Origin: Streptomyces spinoverrucosus
Lineage (GTDB): Bacteria; Actinomycetota; Actinomycetes; Streptomycetales; Streptomycetaceae
NCBI RefSeq assembly: GCF_015712165.1
Contig: NZ_JADPZX010000001.1
Location: 2,418,001 to 2,482,000 of the forward strand
Reading direction: 5' to 3'
DNA: 64,000 bases
Shown: one piece after another, positions 46,546 to 57,619 of the stretch
How the letters are laid out: each line of letters opens with the position of its first letter
How positions within the stretch are numbered: position 1 is the first letter of the stretch
The notes under the pieces: model-generated
Told to the model about the DNA's origin: nothing
Databases searched by the model: none
Seen by the model: only the letters and a program-made list of their open reading frames with translations
Made by a program: the position numbers and the translations under genes

Positions 46546-48135
46546 TCAGACGAGGTTCACCGCACGAGCAGACGTCGCCCCGATCTCCGAGGCGACCTCG
46601 GCGAGCACTCCCGTGGGCACCGCGTCATCGACGGTCAGCACAGCCAACGCCTCGCCGCCCGCCGCCGCGCGAGCGACCTGCATACCGGCGATGTTGATCC
46701 CGGCCTCGCCGATGATCCGGCCCACCGTGCCGACGACGCCCGGCCGGTCCTCGTACCGCAGGACCACCATGTGTTCGGCCAGCGCGAGGTCCACGTCGTA
46801 CTCGCCGACCGCGACGATCTTCTGCAGGTGCTTGGGACCGGCGAGCGTGCCGGACACCGACACCTCCTCGCCGTCGCCGAGCGTGCCGCGCACGGTCACG
46901 ACGTTGCGGTGGTCCGGCGACTCCGAGCTGGTGGTCAGCCGCACCTCGACGCCGCGCTCCTGGGCGAACAGCGGGGCGTTGACGTAGGACACGGTCTCGT
47001 CGACGACGTCCTCGAAGACACCCTTGAGGGCGGACAGCTCCAGCACCTTCACATCGTGCTGGGTGATCTCGCCGTACACCTCGACGTCGAGGCGGACGGC
47101 CACCTCGCCGGCGAGCGCGGTGAAGATCCGGCCGAGCCGCTCGGCGAGCGGCAGACCCGGCTTGACGTCCTCGGCGATGACACCGCCCTGGACGTTCACC
47201 GCGTCCGGGACCAGCTCACCGGCGAGGGCGAGACGGACGGACTTGGCGACGGCGATACCGGCCTTCTCCTGCGCCTCGTCGGTGGAGGCACCCAGGTGCG
47301 GGGTGGCCACGACCTGGTCGAACTCGAACAGCGGCGAGTCCGTGCACGGCTCCTTGGCGTACACGTCCAGACCCGCACCGGCGACCCGGCCCTCCTTGAG
47401 GGCGGAGTACAGCGCCTCCTCGTCGACGATCCCGCCGCGCGCGGCGTTGACGATCCGCACGCTCGGCTTGACCTTGCGCAGCGCCTCGGCGCCGATCAGG
47501 CCCAGCGTCTCGGGGGTCTTGGGCAGGTGGACGGTGATGAAGTCGGAGACCTCGAGCAGCTCGTCCAGCGACAGCACCTTGACGCCCATCTGCGCGGCCC
47601 GCGCGGGCTGTACGTAGGGGTCGTAGGCGACGACCTTCATGCCGAAGGCGGACATCCGCTGGGCGACCAGCGCGCCGATGCGGCCGAGGCCCACGACACC
47701 GAGGGTCTTCTCGGCCAGCTCGACACCGGTGTACTTGCTGCGCTTCCACTCGCCGTTCTTCAGCGCCGCGTTGGCCTGCGGGATGTTGCGGGCGGTGGCG
47801 AGGATGAGGCCGCAGGCCAGCTCGGCGGCGGTCACGATGTTCGAGGTGGGGGCGTTGACGACCATCACGCCGGCCTTGGTGGCGGCGGAGACGTCGACGT
47901 TGTCCAGGCCGACGCCGGCTCGTGCGACGACCTTGAGCTGGTTCGCGGCGGCGATGGCCTCGGCGTCCACCTTGGTCGCGGAGCGGATCAGGATCGCGTC
48001 GACGTCGGCGATGGCGGGGAGCAGTTCGGCTCGGTCCGCTCCGTTGCAGTGCCGGATCTCGAAGTCCGGCCCGAGCGCGTCCACGGTGGCGGGCGACAGC
48101 TCTTCAGCGATGAGTACGACGGGTTTCGAGCTCAC
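46546..48135 (-). CDS. serA: D-3-phosphoglycerate dehydrogenase SerA
   Basis: A 529-residue long-form PGDH, the first enzyme of serine synthesis. The NAD-binding motif is VGLGRIGALVAQRM; the catalytic Arg, Glu and His lie in NAARGGIVDEEAL, AGLDVYAKEP and ATPHLGASTDEA. An intervening (ASB) domain (about 315-450) and a C-terminal ACT domain (about 455-529: VVLRYEDRPGVVGTVGRII) give serine feedback control, as in mycobacterial PGDH. The GTG start has GAGGA 6 bases upstream. Confidence 0.95.
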   Translation of the reverse strand: MSSKPVVLIAEELSPATVDALGPDFEIRHCNGADRAELLPAIADVDAILIRSATKVDAEAIAAANQLKVVARAGVGLDNVDVSAATKAGVMVVNAPTSNIVTAAELACGLILATARNIPQANAALKNGEWKRSKYTGVELAEKTLGVVGLGRIGALVAQRMSAFGMKVVAYDPYVQPARAAQMGVKVLSLDELLEVSDFITVHLPKTPETLGLIGAEALRKVKPSVRIVNAARGGIVDEEALYSALKEGRVAGAGLDVYAKEPCTDSPLFEFDQVVATPHLGASTDEAQEKAGIAVAKSVRLALAGELVPDAVNVQGGVIAEDVKPGLPLAERLGRIFTALAGEVAVRLDVEVYGEITQHDVKVLELSALKGVFEDVVDETVSYVNAPLFAQERGVEVRLTTSSESPDHRNVVTVRGTLGDGEEVSVSGTLAGPKHLQKIVAVGEYDVDLALAEHMVVLRYEDRPGVVGTVGRIIGEAGINIAGMQVARAAAGGEALAVLTVDDAVPTGVLAEVASEIGATSARAVNLV

Positions 48136-48399
48136 GTGAGTCCTCACAAGTCCAATGCGGACGGCCGTCCCGACGGCCGCAGGCGGTGGAGGGGGCTTGC
48201 CGCGTGGAAGACGCACGACGCTGTGGGCCTGACGCGTATGTAGTACGGCAGTGTAGTGGCGCTGCCTGGGTCGTCTTGCGCCTCTGCGGAAGGATCACCC
48301 GGACGAGAAACTCCATTTTGTATGGGGTCTTTGTATGGGGTCCGGGGCGAGGCCCCGTGGCAGCGCCCCGGCCGGGAGCACCGCCACGGGACACGGAGG
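48136..48399. other. Intergenic region between ilvC and serA with a short direct repeat
   Basis: No gene is supported. It holds the serA promoter and the end of the ilvC transcript. TGTATGGGGTC occurs twice, at 48319 and 48332, 13 bases apart. The small inverted repeat cggggc/gccccg (48343-48357) beside it may be part of a terminator for ilvC. Confidence 0.45.
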
Positions 48400-49518
<1,119 letters not shown>

Positions 49519-50043
49519 TTACGCCGATCGGTCCAGCGCGCGCAGCGAGCGGTCCGTGATCGAACGCGCACCGCGTCCGATCGCGATCGTGCCGGACTGG
49601 ACCAGTTCCTTGATGCCGAACTGCTCCAGCATCTTCAGCATCGCCTCCAGCTTGTCGCTGGAGCCGGTGGCCTCGATGGTGACGGCCTCCGGGGAGACGT
49701 CGACGGTCTTGGCGCGGAACAGCTGGACGATCTCGACGATCTGGGAGCGCGTCTCGTTGTCGGCGCGCACCTTCACCAGAACGAGTTCGCGCTGCACGGC
49801 CTGCGCCGGCTCCAGCTCGACGATCTTCAGCACGTTGACCAGCTTGTTGAGCTGCTTGGTCACCTGCTCCAACGGCAGGTCCTCGACGTTCACCACGATG
49901 GTGATGCGGGAGATGTCGGGGTGCTCGGTGACGCCGACCGCGAGCGAGTCGATGTTGAAGCCGCGGCGGGAGAACAGGGCGGCGATCCGGGCCAGGATGC
50001 CCGGCGTGTTCTCCACCAGGACGGAGAGCGTGTGCTTGGACAT
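49519..50043 (-). CDS. ilvN: Acetolactate synthase regulatory (small) subunit
   Basis: A 174-residue subunit with an N-terminal ACT domain (HTLSVLVENTPGILARIAALFSRRGFNIDSLAVG) and a C-terminal ALS_ss domain (about 85-160). It binds valine and confers feedback inhibition on the large subunit encoded just upstream (21 bases). Confidence 0.95.
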   Translation of the reverse strand: MSKHTLSVLVENTPGILARIAALFSRRGFNIDSLAVGVTEHPDISRITIVVNVEDLPLEQVTKQLNKLVNVLKIVELEPAQAVQRELVLVKVRADNETRSQIVEIVQLFRAKTVDVSPEAVTIEATGSSDKLEAMLKMLEQFGIKELVQSGTIAIGRGARSITDRSLRALDRSA

Positions 50044-50064
50044 GTTCTTGACTCAGCTCTCTCT

Positions 50065-51915
50065 TCAGTCGTCTTCGTTGTCGCCGAAGTCCGGGCGGAC
50101 GTCCCGTGCGGCCATGATCTCGTCGTTGGAGGTGCCGGCGGCGACCATCGGCCACACCATCGCGTCCTCGTGGACGATGAAGTCGACGACGACCGGGCGG
50201 TCGTTGATCGAGTTCGCCTCCTCGATGACCTTGTCGAGGTCGGCCGGGTCCTCGCAGCGGATGGCGTAGCAGCCCATGGCCTCCGACAGCTTCACGAAGT
50301 CGGGGACCCGGGTGCCCCGGGCCTGGGGGTTGACGTCGTCGGGGCCGGAGTGCAGCACGGTGTTGGAGTACCGCTGGTTGTAGAAGAGGGTCTGCCACTG
50401 GCGGACCATCCCGAGGGCGCCGTTGTTGATGACGGCGACCTTGATCGGGATGTTGTTCAGGGCGCAGGTGGTGAGCTCCTGATTGGTCATCTGGAAGCAG
50501 CCGTCGCCGTCGATCGCCCAGACCGCCTTGTCCGGGGCTCCGGCCTTGGCGCCCATCGCGGCCGGGACCGCGTACCCCATCGTCCCGGCGCCGCCGGAGT
50601 TGAGCCAGGTGGCGGGCCTGTCGTACTGGATGAAGTGCGCGGCCCACATCTGGTGCTGGCCGACGCCGGCCGCGAAGATCGTGCCCTCGGGGGCGAGTTG
50701 GCCGATGCGCTCGATGACCTGCTGCGGGGAGAGCGAGCCGTCCTCGGGCTGGTCGTAGCCGAGCGGGTAGGTGTCGCGCCAGCGGTTGAGGTCCTTCCAC
50801 CAGGCCTCGTAGTCGCCCTGGTGGCCGTCGCTGTGCTCCTTCTGCACGGCCTGGATCAGATCGGCGATGACCTCGCGGGCGTCTCCGACGATCGGCACGT
50901 CGGCGGCGCGGTTCTTGCCGATCTCGGCCGGGTCGATGTCGGCGTGCACGATCTTGGCGTACGGGGCGAAGCTGTCCAGCTTGCCGGTGACGCGGTCGTC
51001 GAAGCGGGCGCCGAGCGCGACGATCAGGTCGGCCTTCTGCAGCGCGGTGACGGCGGCGACCGCACCGTGCATGCCGGGCATGCCGACGTGCAGCGGGTGG
51101 CTGTCGGGGAACGCGCCGAGCGCCATCAGGGTGGTGGTGACGGGCGCTCCGGTGAGCTCGGCGAGGACCTTCAGCTCGGCGGTGGCCTTGGCCTTGATCA
51201 CGCCGCCGCCGACGTACAGCACCGGCCGCTTGGCGGAGGTGATCAGCTTGGCGGCCTCGCGGATCTGCTTGGCGTGCGGCTTGGTGACGGGCCGGTAGCC
51301 GGGCAGGTCCATGGTGGGCGGCCAGGAGAAGGTGGTCTTCGCCTGGAGGGCGTCCTTGGCGATGTCGACCAGGACCGGGCCGGGGCGGCCGGTGGCGGCG
51401 ATGTGGAACGCCTGCGCGATCACCCGGGGGATGTCCTCGGCCTTGGTGACCAGGAAGTTGTGCTTGGTGATCGGCATGGTGATGCCGACGATGTCCGCCT
51501 CCTGGAAGGCGTCCGTGCCGATCGCCTTGGAGGCGACCTGACCGGTGATCGCGACCAGCGGCACCGAGTCCATGTGCGCGTCGGCGATCGGCGTGACCAG
51601 GTTGGTGGCGCCGGGGCCGGAGGTCGCCATGCAGACGCCGACCTTGCCGGTGGCCTGCGCGTAGCCGGTGGCCGCGTGACCGGCGCCCTGCTCGTGCCGC
51701 ACCAGCACGTGGCGGACCTTGCCGGAGTCCATCAGCGGGTCGTACGCCGGAAGGATCGCGCCGCCGGGAATGCCGAATACCGTGTCGGCGCCGACCTCCT
51801 CGAGAGAGCGGATGAGGGACTGCGCACCCGTGACGTGCTCGGGTGCGGACTGTCCTCCGGATCGGGGCCGCGGCTGCGGGTGATGGGCCCCGGTGGCCTG
51901 CTCGGTCATCGGCAT
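50065..51915 (-). CDS. ilvB: Acetolactate synthase catalytic (large) subunit
   Basis: A 616-residue ThDP/FAD enzyme that condenses pyruvate with pyruvate or 2-ketobutyrate. Markers: the catalytic Glu region [43 protein letters not shown] and the ThDP-binding [29 protein letters not shown]. The N-terminal 40 residues are a Gln/Pro/Gly-rich extension common in streptomycetes. First gene of the operon; preceded by a leader peptide and attenuator. Citramalate or threonine supplies the 2-ketobutyrate for its isoleucine branch. Confidence 0.96.
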   Translation of the reverse strand: MPMTEQATGAHHPQPRPRSGGQSAPEHVTGAQSLIRSLEEVGADTVFGIPGGAILPAYDPLMDSGKVRHVLVRHEQGAGHAATGYAQATGKVGVCMATSGPGATNLVTPIADAHMDSVPLVAITGQVASKAIGTDAFQEADIVGITMPITKHNFLVTKAEDIPRVIAQAFHIAATGRPGPVLVDIAKDALQAKTTFSWPPTMDLPGYRPVTKPHAKQIREAAKLITSAKRPVLYVGGGVIKAKATAELKVLAELTGAPVTTTLMALGAFPDSHPLHVGMPGMHGAVAAVTALQKADLIVALGARFDDRVTGKLDSFAPYAKIVHADIDPAEIGKNRAADVPIVGDAREVIADLIQAVQKEHSDGHQGDYEAWWKDLNRWRDTYPLGYDQPEDGSLSPQQVIERIGQLAPEGTIFAAGVGQHQMWAAHFIQYDRPATWLNSGGAGTMGYAVPAAMGAKAGAPDKAVWAIDGDGCFQMTNQELTTCALNNIPIKVAVINNGALGMVRQWQTLFYNQRYSNTVLHSGPDDVNPQARGTRVPDFVKLSEAMGCYAIRCEDPADLDKVIEEANSINDRPVVVDFIVHEDAMVWPMVAAGTSNDEIMAARDVRPDFGDNEDD

Positions 51916-51989
51916 TCTCTTCTCGATGCTGAGGGTTTTTGCGAGATTTGTGCGGTGTACGACTGCTGTACGGCAGGTGCCTGTGCAAC

Positions 51990-52023
51990 AAAAAACCCCT
52001 CGTGCCGTAAGGCAAGCGAGGGG
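51990..52023 (-). terminator. Attenuator terminator of ilvBNC
   Basis: On the minus strand ccc ctcg...cgagggg with an inner tgcc/ggca stem (two bulged bases and a TTAC-type loop) is followed by six T's. It lies 75 bases before ilvB and downstream of a branched-chain-rich leader peptide, the arrangement of a transcription attenuator. Confidence 0.88.
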
Positions 52024-52040
52024 AGCGCGCCGGTGTGGTC

Positions 52041-52077
52041 GCTGGGGTTGCCGGATCGTCCTCCGGTGATTCCCAGC
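52041..52077 (-). promoter_or_regulatory. Leader hairpin of the ilvBNC attenuator
   Basis: gctggg/cccc agc outer arms with an inner accgga/tccgg stem begin next to the leader peptide stop. It is the likely pause or alternative structure that competes with the terminator stem; the exact pairing needs RNA folding. Confidence 0.6.
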
Positions 52078-52119
52078 TCAGCCGACGCGCTGTCCAAGTA
52101 CGAGAATTCGGGTGCGCAT
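52078..52119 (-). CDS. ilvBNC leader peptide (MRTRILVLGQRVG)
   Basis: A 13-residue leader with the run Ile-Leu-Val-Leu followed by a late Val. All three branched-chain amino acids are represented. It is followed by a hairpin, then a terminator, then ilvB. This matches the leader attenuators predicted for ilvB of Streptomyces (known from comparative work on Actinobacteria). Low levels of charged Ile, Leu or Val tRNA should stall the ribosome and allow read-through. Confidence 0.85.
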   Translation of the reverse strand: MRTRILVLGQRVG

Positions 52120-52152
52120 GGAACTGACCCTCCCCCCGGCGCGCACCCACTG

Positions 52153-55100
52153 TCAAGTGGGTGGGACGGGAGTCTCATTATGTGAGCGCAGGGGTTGGGC
52201 CAGGGGTGTGCCGACCGGTGTGGCCACGGGCGTGGCCCCGCCGAAGACGGTGGTCACCCCTCCCGTGTACGTCGCCGCGCCGCCCGCGAAGGCGGGCTCG
52301 GCCGGCCCGTGCGGCACCGGATATTGGCCGGAACTGAGCGCCCGGCGCAGCCGGTACTCGTCCAGTGGCCCGGAGAAGGCCATGCCCTGGCCGTGCGTAC
52401 AGCCCATCGCGCGCAGGGCGACGACCTGCTCGGGCAGATCCACGCCGTCCGCCACGGACTGCAGGCCGAGATCGCCGGCGATGCGCAACAGCCCGCTGGT
52501 GATCTTGTGCAGCCGCGCGGACTCGACGACGCCCTCGACCAGACCCCGTTCCAGCTTCAGCACGTCCACGGGGAGTCGCCTGAGCGCCGTGATGGCCGGG
52601 CAGCCGCTGCCGAAGCCGTCCAGCGCGATACGCACGCCGAGCCTCCTGAGGGCGCCCAGGCGGCGCTCCAGGTCGTCCAGGGGGACCTTGGCATCGATGT
52701 CGGACAGCTCGATGACCAGCGCCCCGGACGGCAGCCCGTGCCGGGTCAGCAGCGCCTCGACGGAGCCGAGGGGCATCGACCGGTCCAGCAGCCGGCGGGC
52801 GGCCATCCGGACGGCGACCGGTACGGCGTGGCCGGTGGCGGCGCGTTCGGCGGCCTGTTCCACGGCCTGCGCCAGCATCCAGCGGCTCAGCTCGGCCGTC
52901 CTGTCGCCGTCCTCGGCCACGCGCAGGAACTCCGCGGGCGTGAACAGCACCCCTTGGGACGACCGCCAGCGCGCCTGCGCGGTGACCGACGTGATCCGGC
53001 CGTCCTCCAGGCACACCACCGGCTGGTGCAGCAGCGTGAACTCGCCGTCGTGCAGCGCGGCCCGCAGCCGGGTGGCCAGCTCCGCCTTGCGTACGACGTC
53101 CTGCTGCATCTGTGGCTTGTACAGCTCGACCCGGCCCTTGCCGGCCGACTTCGCGCGGTACATCGCAAGGTCGGCGTTGCGCAGCAGCTCGCCCGCGCCG
53201 AGGCCCGGTTCGGCGAAGGCGACGCCGATGGACGCGGCGACCCGGACATCGTTGCCGTCGATGAGATACGGCTGCGACAGCGTCACCCTGAGGCGGTCGG
53301 CGAGCTCCAGGATGTTCCGTTCGCGGGCGGCCCGGTCCCGAGCGCCGTCGCCGACGATCAGGGCCGCGAACTCGTCGCCGCCCAGCCGGGACGCGGTGTC
53401 GCCCTGGCGGACCGCCTCCTGGAGTCTGCGCGCGGCCTGGACGAGCAGCTCGTCCCCGGCCTGGTGCCCGATCGTGTCGTTGACGGCCTTGAATCCGTCC
53501 AGGTCGATGAAGAGCACGGCCGTGCCCCGCAGGGCGGCACCGCGGTCGGTGCTGCGGCGACCGGACAGGGCCTGCTGGACGCGCTTGGTGAACAGCGCGC
53601 GGTTGGGCAGGTCGGTGAGCGGGTCGTGCTCGGCGTTGTGCTGCAACTGCGCCTGCAGGCGCACTCTTTCGGTCACGTCCCGGCTGTTGAAGATCAGGCC
53701 GCCGTGGTGCCGGTTGACGGTCGACTCGACGTTCAGCCAGCCGCCCTCGCCGGACCGGAAGCGGCACTCGATGCGCGTGGTGGGTTCCTCCAGGGGGCTG
53801 GCGGCGAGGAAGCGGCGCACCTCGTGCACCACGCAGCCCAGGTCCTCCGGGTGGATGAGTTCGGCCAGTTCGCTCCCCACCAGGTCCTCCGCCGGGCGTC
53901 CGTAGACCCCGGCGGCGGCCGGCGACACGTATCGGAGGATGCCGTTGGGCGCGGCGATCATGATGACGTCGCTGGAGCCCTGCACCAAGGAGCGGAAGTG
54001 GTTCTCCTTCTGCGCCAGTTCCTGGGTGAGGGTGATGTTGTCGAGCAGCATGATCCCCTGGCGCACCACGAGCGCGAGCACGACCGTGCCGCCGGTGAGC
54101 AGCACCACGCGGTCGACGCTGCGGCCGTTGAGCACGTTGTAGAGGATCCCCAGCGTGCAGACGGCCGCGGCGAGGTACGGCGTGAGCGCGGCCAGCGAGC
54201 CGCTGAGCGGCCGGGTGGCCGGATACCGGCTGGGCTCTCCCTGTTGTGCGGAGGGGTGCGGGTGGGCGTTGCCGCGCTGACCGGGCACGTGCTCGTGGAC
54301 CACGCGCGCGTGCGGCTCGTCGCCGGGCTGTCCGGGGCGCGGGGTGGCCCAGGGGGCGTACGCCAGGAGCAGCGAGCCGGCGAACCAGCCCGCGTCCAGC
54401 AGTTGGCCCGAGTGGTAGTTGTCGTGCAGCAGCGGTGAGGTGAACAGGGCGTCGCACATCACGGTCAGGGCGAGCGCGCCGATCGCGGTGTTCACCGCGG
54501 AGCGGTTCGCGCCCGAGCGCCGGAAGTGCAGCGCGAGCACCATGCTGACCAGGGCGATGTCGAGCAGCGGGTACGCCAGCGACAGCGCGGTGTGCGCGAC
54601 GCCGGGGCCGCCGCCCTTGGCCGCCTGGGCGAGCGCGAGGCTCCACGACAGGGTGACCAGGGAGCCGCCGATCAGCCAGGCGTCCAGGGCGAGGCAGACC
54701 CAGCCCGCCTTCGTCACCGGCCGCTTGGCGAGGACCAGCAGGCCCACGATGGCGGGCGGCGCGAAGCACAGGAAGAACAGGTCGGCGTAGCTGGGGCTGG
54801 GCACGGGCTGCCCGAGGACGACCTCGTACCACCCCCAGACCCCGTTGCCCAGGGCGGCCATCGCCGAGGAGAGGGCGAACAGCAGCCAGGCCGAGCGGAA
54901 CCGGACGCGGCGGCTGTGCGCGTACAGGAAGCACGACACGGCGGCCGCGCCGGCCGCGGCGCTCAGCCCGAAGTCGCCCATGATCAGGGCGAGCTGGTCC
55001 GAGCCCCAGCCGACCGCGGAGCCGACGGCGTAGCCCGCGCACAGCAGGGCCAGGACGAGTTGGTGGTACATGCCCGACCCGGCGCGGGAGGCCGGCGGCC

Positions 55101-55374
55101 GGGGCAGCAGGGCGCCCGGCGCGCGGTGCGGCCGCAGCGCCTGATCGAGGGTGGCCGTGGCCGGCGAGGGCGCGTTCACCGGGCCCTCCCGGTCCGTACC
55201 ACCGCCGGGTCCCGAGGGTCCCGGGGCGGGCAGGGCGCCTGCTTCCGGCGGCTGCTGTGCCTGCGCTGGTGATGGGTGTGGTGCCCGCCGTGACTGGCGT
55301 GATGGCCTCGTCGTCGCGTGGCCGTGCGCCAGGGCCGCCGTCGGCGGCCCCGCCTCGTCGGATCGTTCGTCCAT
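52153..55374 (-). CDS. Membrane PAS-GGDEF-EAL protein, probable diguanylate cyclase with degenerate EAL
   Basis: A 1073-residue protein: a disordered N-terminus (1-95), about nine transmembrane helices (about 105-420), a PAS domain (about 450-565: ENHFRSLVQGSSDVIMIAAPNGILRYVSP), GGDEF and EAL. The active motif GGDEF (near 663) is intact, with an RxxD inhibitory site (RQGD) five residues before it. The EAL motif is altered: V-T-A-Q-A-R-W in place of V-E-A-L-x-R-W; DDFG is DGFG and the KID-type motif is KLE. It should make cyclic di-GMP, with the EAL domain as a sensor or scaffold. In streptomycetes cyclic di-GMP controls BldD and hence development. Confidence 0.92.
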   Translation of the reverse strand: MDERSDEAGPPTAALAHGHATTRPSRQSRRAPHPSPAQAQQPPEAGALPAPGPSGPGGGTDREGPVNAPSPATATLDQALRPHRAPGALLPRPPASRAGSGMYHQLVLALLCAGYAVGSAVGWGSDQLALIMGDFGLSAAAGAAAVSCFLYAHSRRVRFRSAWLLFALSSAMAALGNGVWGWYEVVLGQPVPSPSYADLFFLCFAPPAIVGLLVLAKRPVTKAGWVCLALDAWLIGGSLVTLSWSLALAQAAKGGGPGVAHTALSLAYPLLDIALVSMVLALHFRRSGANRSAVNTAIGALALTVMCDALFTSPLLHDNYHSGQLLDAGWFAGSLLLAYAPWATPRPGQPGDEPHARVVHEHVPGQRGNAHPHPSAQQGEPSRYPATRPLSGSLAALTPYLAAAVCTLGILYNVLNGRSVDRVVLLTGGTVVLALVVRQGIMLLDNITLTQELAQKENHFRSLVQGSSDVIMIAAPNGILRYVSPAAAGVYGRPAEDLVGSELAELIHPEDLGCVVHEVRRFLAASPLEEPTTRIECRFRSGEGGWLNVESTVNRHHGGLIFNSRDVTERVRLQAQLQHNAEHDPLTDLPNRALFTKRVQQALSGRRSTDRGAALRGTAVLFIDLDGFKAVNDTIGHQAGDELLVQAARRLQEAVRQGDTASRLGGDEFAALIVGDGARDRAARERNILELADRLRVTLSQPYLIDGNDVRVAASIGVAFAEPGLGAGELLRNADLAMYRAKSAGKGRVELYKPQMQQDVVRKAELATRLRAALHDGEFTLLHQPVVCLEDGRITSVTAQARWRSSQGVLFTPAEFLRVAEDGDRTAELSRWMLAQAVEQAAERAATGHAVPVAVRMAARRLLDRSMPLGSVEALLTRHGLPSGALVIELSDIDAKVPLDDLERRLGALRRLGVRIALDGFGSGCPAITALRRLPVDVLKLERGLVEGVVESARLHKITSGLLRIAGDLGLQSVADGVDLPEQVVALRAMGCTHGQGMAFSGPLDEYRLRRALSSGQYPVPHGPAEPAFAGGAATYTGGVTTVFGGATPVATPVGTPLAQPLRSHNETPVPPT

Positions 55375-55595
55375 AGGCCGTGCATCGCCCGTCGCCCCCC
55401 TCGCAGTCTGAAATGTCCATCCCCGGCGCCGAACGTACGCGGCGCAGCCCCTGTCGGGACGATACACCAGTCTCGTCACTCAGGGACATAGCTTCTCTAC
55501 GCTCAGTGACCACCAGGGAGAACGCGGAACGGACCGCGTTCGGACGGTTGCGGAGGGTGCCCGAACCGGCTCAGACGTCGGCCACGCCGACGGCT
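55375..55595. other. Intergenic region upstream of the GGDEF gene
   Basis: No gene is supported in these 221 bases. They hold the promoter of the GGDEF gene and the end of the hydroxyacid dehydrogenase gene on the same strand. No clear hairpin is seen. Confidence 0.4.
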
Positions 55596-56546
55596 CTACG
55601 CACCCCTCGCGCCCGTCGTAAGGATCACGTTGCGCAGCGGCTCCCGGTTCACGAAGCGGTGCAACTGGTCCACGAGCAGCCTCTTGGCGCGCGGCATGAA
55701 CGCGGACGTGGGGCCGCCGACATGGGGGCTGATCAGCACGCCGGGCGCCTGCCACAAGGGATGCGAGGGCGGCAGCGGTTCCGGATCGGTGACGTCGAGG
55801 GCCGCGGTGATCCGGCCACTCTCCAGCTCCGCGAGCAGCGCCTTGGTGTCCACAACGGGACCGCGGGCGACGTTGACGAGCAGCGCGCCGTCCTTCATCC
55901 GCCCCAGGAACTCGCCGTTCACCAGCCCCCGGGTGGTTTCGGTCAGCGGCGTGGAAAGGATCACGACATCCGCCTCGGGCAGCAGTCCCGGCAGTTCGGT
56001 GAGCGGTTGCACGGGGCCGCGCGCCGTGGTGCGCCCTGAGCGCGCGACGCGCGCCACCCGCGCGAGCTCAAAGGGTGCGAGCCGGTCCTCGATGGCCGCG
56101 CCGATGGCGCCGTACCCGACGATGAGCACGTTCTTGTCGGCGAGCGCCGGCCGGAAACCGCCGCGCCACTCGCCCCTGTCCTGCGCCCTGACGAAGTCCG
56201 GAATCCCGCGCAGCGAGGCGAGGATCAGGGTGAGCGTGAGCTCGGCGGTACTCGCCTCGTGCACCCCGCGCGCGTTGCACAGGCGCACCCCCGGGGGCAG
56301 GTGCCCGAGCCCCGGCTCGACATGATCGGTACCGGCGGAGAGCGTCTGCACGACCTGCACGGAGGTCATCCGGGCCATCGGCCGTACGCCGACCTCGGAA
56401 GGCTTCATGTAGGGGACGACGTAGAAGGCGCAGTCGGCGGGGTCCGCGGGGAACGTTTCCTCACCGTTCCAGAAACGGTACTGCGGGCCGTCCGGAAGCC
56501 CCTCGATCTCCTCCGGCCGGATGGGAAGCCACACGTCAGCAGTCAT
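55596..56546 (-). CDS. D-isomer-specific 2-hydroxyacid dehydrogenase
   Basis: A 316-residue NAD(P)-dependent oxidoreductase of the glyoxylate/hydroxypyruvate reductase group. The cofactor motif is VGYGAIGAAIEDR; the catalytic Arg, Glu and His lie in VNVARGPVVDTKAL, DVTDPEPLPPSHPL and ISPHVGG. The substrate is unknown. The divergent aldo/keto reductase may work on related carbonyls. Confidence 0.9.
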   Translation of the reverse strand: MTADVWLPIRPEEIEGLPDGPQYRFWNGEETFPADPADCAFYVVPYMKPSEVGVRPMARMTSVQVVQTLSAGTDHVEPGLGHLPPGVRLCNARGVHEASTAELTLTLILASLRGIPDFVRAQDRGEWRGGFRPALADKNVLIVGYGAIGAAIEDRLAPFELARVARVARSGRTTARGPVQPLTELPGLLPEADVVILSTPLTETTRGLVNGEFLGRMKDGALLVNVARGPVVDTKALLAELESGRITAALDVTDPEPLPPSHPLWQAPGVLISPHVGGPTSAFMPRAKRLLVDQLHRFVNREPLRNVILTTGARGA

Positions 56547-56620
56547 GGTCAGAGGCTATGTGAGGGGCGGTGCGGTGCGGAGGTTAGGTTGGGTGGCCTG
56601 GAGAGGGAGGGTTACGGCAG

Positions 56621-57619
56621 GTGGAGCGCAGGACGATCGGCGCGGCGGCGCTCGCGGTGGGGGCCGTCGGACTCGGGTGCATGCCGATGAGCTGGGCGTA
56701 CAGCACGTCACGGCAGCGGGGCGACGCGTCGCTGCGGGCCGTGCACCGGGCGCTCGATCTGGGCTCGACGCTGCTGGACACGGCCGACATGTACGGCCCG
56801 TTCACCAACGAGCTGTTGGTGGGGCGGGTGTTGAAGGAGCGGCGCTCCGATGCCTTTGTGTCGACCAAGGTGGGGCTGCTGGTGGGTGAGCAGCACATCG
56901 TGGCCAACGGCCGCCCCGGCTATGTGAAGCGGGCCTGCGACGCCTCGCTGCGGCGGCTGCAGACCGACGTGATCGACCTCTACCAGCTCCACCGCTCGGA
57001 CCCCGAGGTCCCCGTCGAGGAGACCTGGGGCGCGATGGCGGAACTCGTGCAGGCCGGAAAGGTGCGGGCGTTGGGGTTGTGCGCCGTGGGTGCGCGGGGC
57101 GGACGCCGGTCCGGGACGCGGCTGCACGACGCGACGATCCGGCAGTTGCAGCGGGTCCAGCAGGTCTTTCCGGTGAGCGCGGTCGAGGCGGAGCTGTCGG
57201 TGTGGTCGCCGGAGGCGCTGGACGCGCTGCTGCCCTGGTGCGAGGCCCGCGGTATCGGCTTCCTGGCCGCGATGCCGCTCGGCAACGGCTTCCTGACCGG
57301 CACGCTCACGCCGGGCGAGGGCTTCGAACCGGACGACATGCGCGCCCGGCATCCGCGCTTCACGGCGGAGATGATGGCGGCGAACCAGCCGATAGTGGCG
57401 GGCCTGCGCCGCGTCGCCGCCCGCCACGGCGAGGACGTCACCCCGGCCCAGGTGGCCCTGGCGTGGGTGCTGGCCCAGGGGCGGCACGTGGTGCCGGTGC
57501 CGGGGGCGAAGCGGGAACGGTGGGTGACGGAGAACGCCGGGGCGGTGGGGGTGCGCCTGACGGCGGAGGATCTGGCGGAGGTGTCGGGGTTGCCGGGGGC
57601 GCAGGGGTCCTGGGACTGA
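56621..57619 (+). CDS. Aldo/keto reductase
   Basis: A 332-residue NADPH-dependent (alpha/beta)8 reductase. The tetrad is visible: Asp in DTADMYGPFTNE, Tyr in the same segment, Lys in STKVG and His in YQLHRSD. Cofactor-binding residues lie in VPVPGAKRERWVTENAGA. Start GTG is preceded by GAGGGAGGG. The last codons (GSWD and stop) form the first copy of a short tandem repeat that continues downstream. Confidence 0.92.
   Translation: MERRTIGAAALAVGAVGLGCMPMSWAYSTSRQRGDASLRAVHRALDLGSTLLDTADMYGPFTNELLVGRVLKERRSDAFVSTKVGLLVGEQHIVANGRPGYVKRACDASLRRLQTDVIDLYQLHRSDPEVPVEETWGAMAELVQAGKVRALGLCAVGARGGRRSGTRLHDATIRQLQRVQQVFPVSAVEAELSVWSPEALDALLPWCEARGIGFLAAMPLGNGFLTGTLTPGEGFEPDDMRARHPRFTAEMMAANQPIVAGLRRVAARHGEDVTPAQVALAWVLAQGRHVVPVPGAKRERWVTENAGAVGVRLTAEDLAEVSGLPGAQGSWD

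Noticed and set aside
46771..48243. 490-codon plus-strand open frame opposite serA
   Set aside because: It is antisense to a complete SerA and has the His/Arg/Gly-rich composition typical of shadow frames in GC-rich genomes.
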